Under the pieces are notes generated by a model. That model was not told where the DNA came from, searched no databases, and worked only from the letters and a program-made list of their open reading frames with translations. DNA of 64,000 nucleotides from Pseudomonas reidholzensis. GTDB lineage: Bacteria > Pseudomonadota > Gammaproteobacteria > Pseudomonadales > Pseudomonadaceae. Below, in pieces: positions 63,999-64,000 of the stretch. The stretch is taken from positions 1 through 64,000 of the forward strand of contig NZ_UNOZ01000020.1 of NCBI RefSeq assembly GCF_900536025.1. The letters are read 5' to 3'. Position numbers and translations under genes: made by a program. How positions within the stretch are numbered: the stretch's first letter is position 1; the number at the start of each line of letters is the position of its first letter.

Positions 63999-64000
63999 AC

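Overview
The window is chromosomal DNA from a Pseudomonas of the P. putida group. GC content is high, REP-type palindromes (GCGGGCAAGCCCGCTCC and relatives) sit between many genes, and the gene families are Pseudomonas-typical: cyanide-insensitive oxidase CioAB, a DUF2790 secreted protein, a two-subunit Yej-type permease and small parvulins. A complete zeaxanthin-glucoside cluster suggests a yellow-pigmented member such as P. fulva or P. parafulva. That species guess is inference. I found no rRNA, tRNA or CRISPR array.

Layout. 1-842: long imperfect inverted repeat around a REP pair. 843-1718: AEC permease. 1816-6899 (minus): a tight operon of a DUF2849-sulfite reductase fusion, DUF934, cioA, cioB and a DUF2474 micro-protein. 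It faces a MocR-type regulator (7068-8474) across repeated GTATGGATTTA motifs. 8848-13837: MFS exporter, secreted acidic protein, PEBP protein, LysR, DUF2790, TrmK and RidA. 13920-20573: two TonB receptors around rRNA hydroxylation factor RlhA. 20592-24645: an uncharacterised catabolic operon (TIM-barrel isomerase, SDR, MHS transporter) with a divergent LysR. 24664-33101: LuxR regulator and carotenoid cluster crtE, idi2, crtX-Y-I-B and crtZ. 33419-35657: valine-type acyl-CoA catabolism. 35654-37291: DAHP synthase preceded by two aromatic-rich leader peptides and an intrinsic terminator. 37323-45347: two parvulins bracketing a Yej-type transporter without its ATPase, 3-hydroxybutyrate dehydrogenase, ecotin and acetoacetyl-CoA synthetase. 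45445-54879: autotransporter, two LysE exporters, AraC regulator, phosphatase, C-N hydrolase, Ogt and secreted hypotheticals. 55029-56726: very small ORFs around a PgeF-like protein. 56931-61020: iron-starvation sigma factor and FecR with a broken TonB receptor. 61180-64000: accessory DNA with a Cys-rich lipoprotein, a phage-like zinc-ribbon ORF and, in AT-rich DNA at the edge, part of a probable abortive-infection gene.

How the genes work together. CrtE makes GGPP from isoprenoids balanced by Idi2. CrtB, CrtI, CrtY, CrtZ and CrtX then take it through phytoene, lycopene and beta-carotene to zeaxanthin and its glucosides. The sulfite reductase/CioAB operon pairs a sulfide-producing enzyme with a terminal oxidase type known to tolerate cyanide and sulfide. 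The DAHP synthase leader looks like translation-coupled sensing of aromatic amino acids. The strongest candidates for undescribed biology are the aroF double leader, the DUF2849-CysI/CioAB operon with its operator repeats, the REP-derived signal peptide of the YejA-like protein, and the right-edge defence-like gene.
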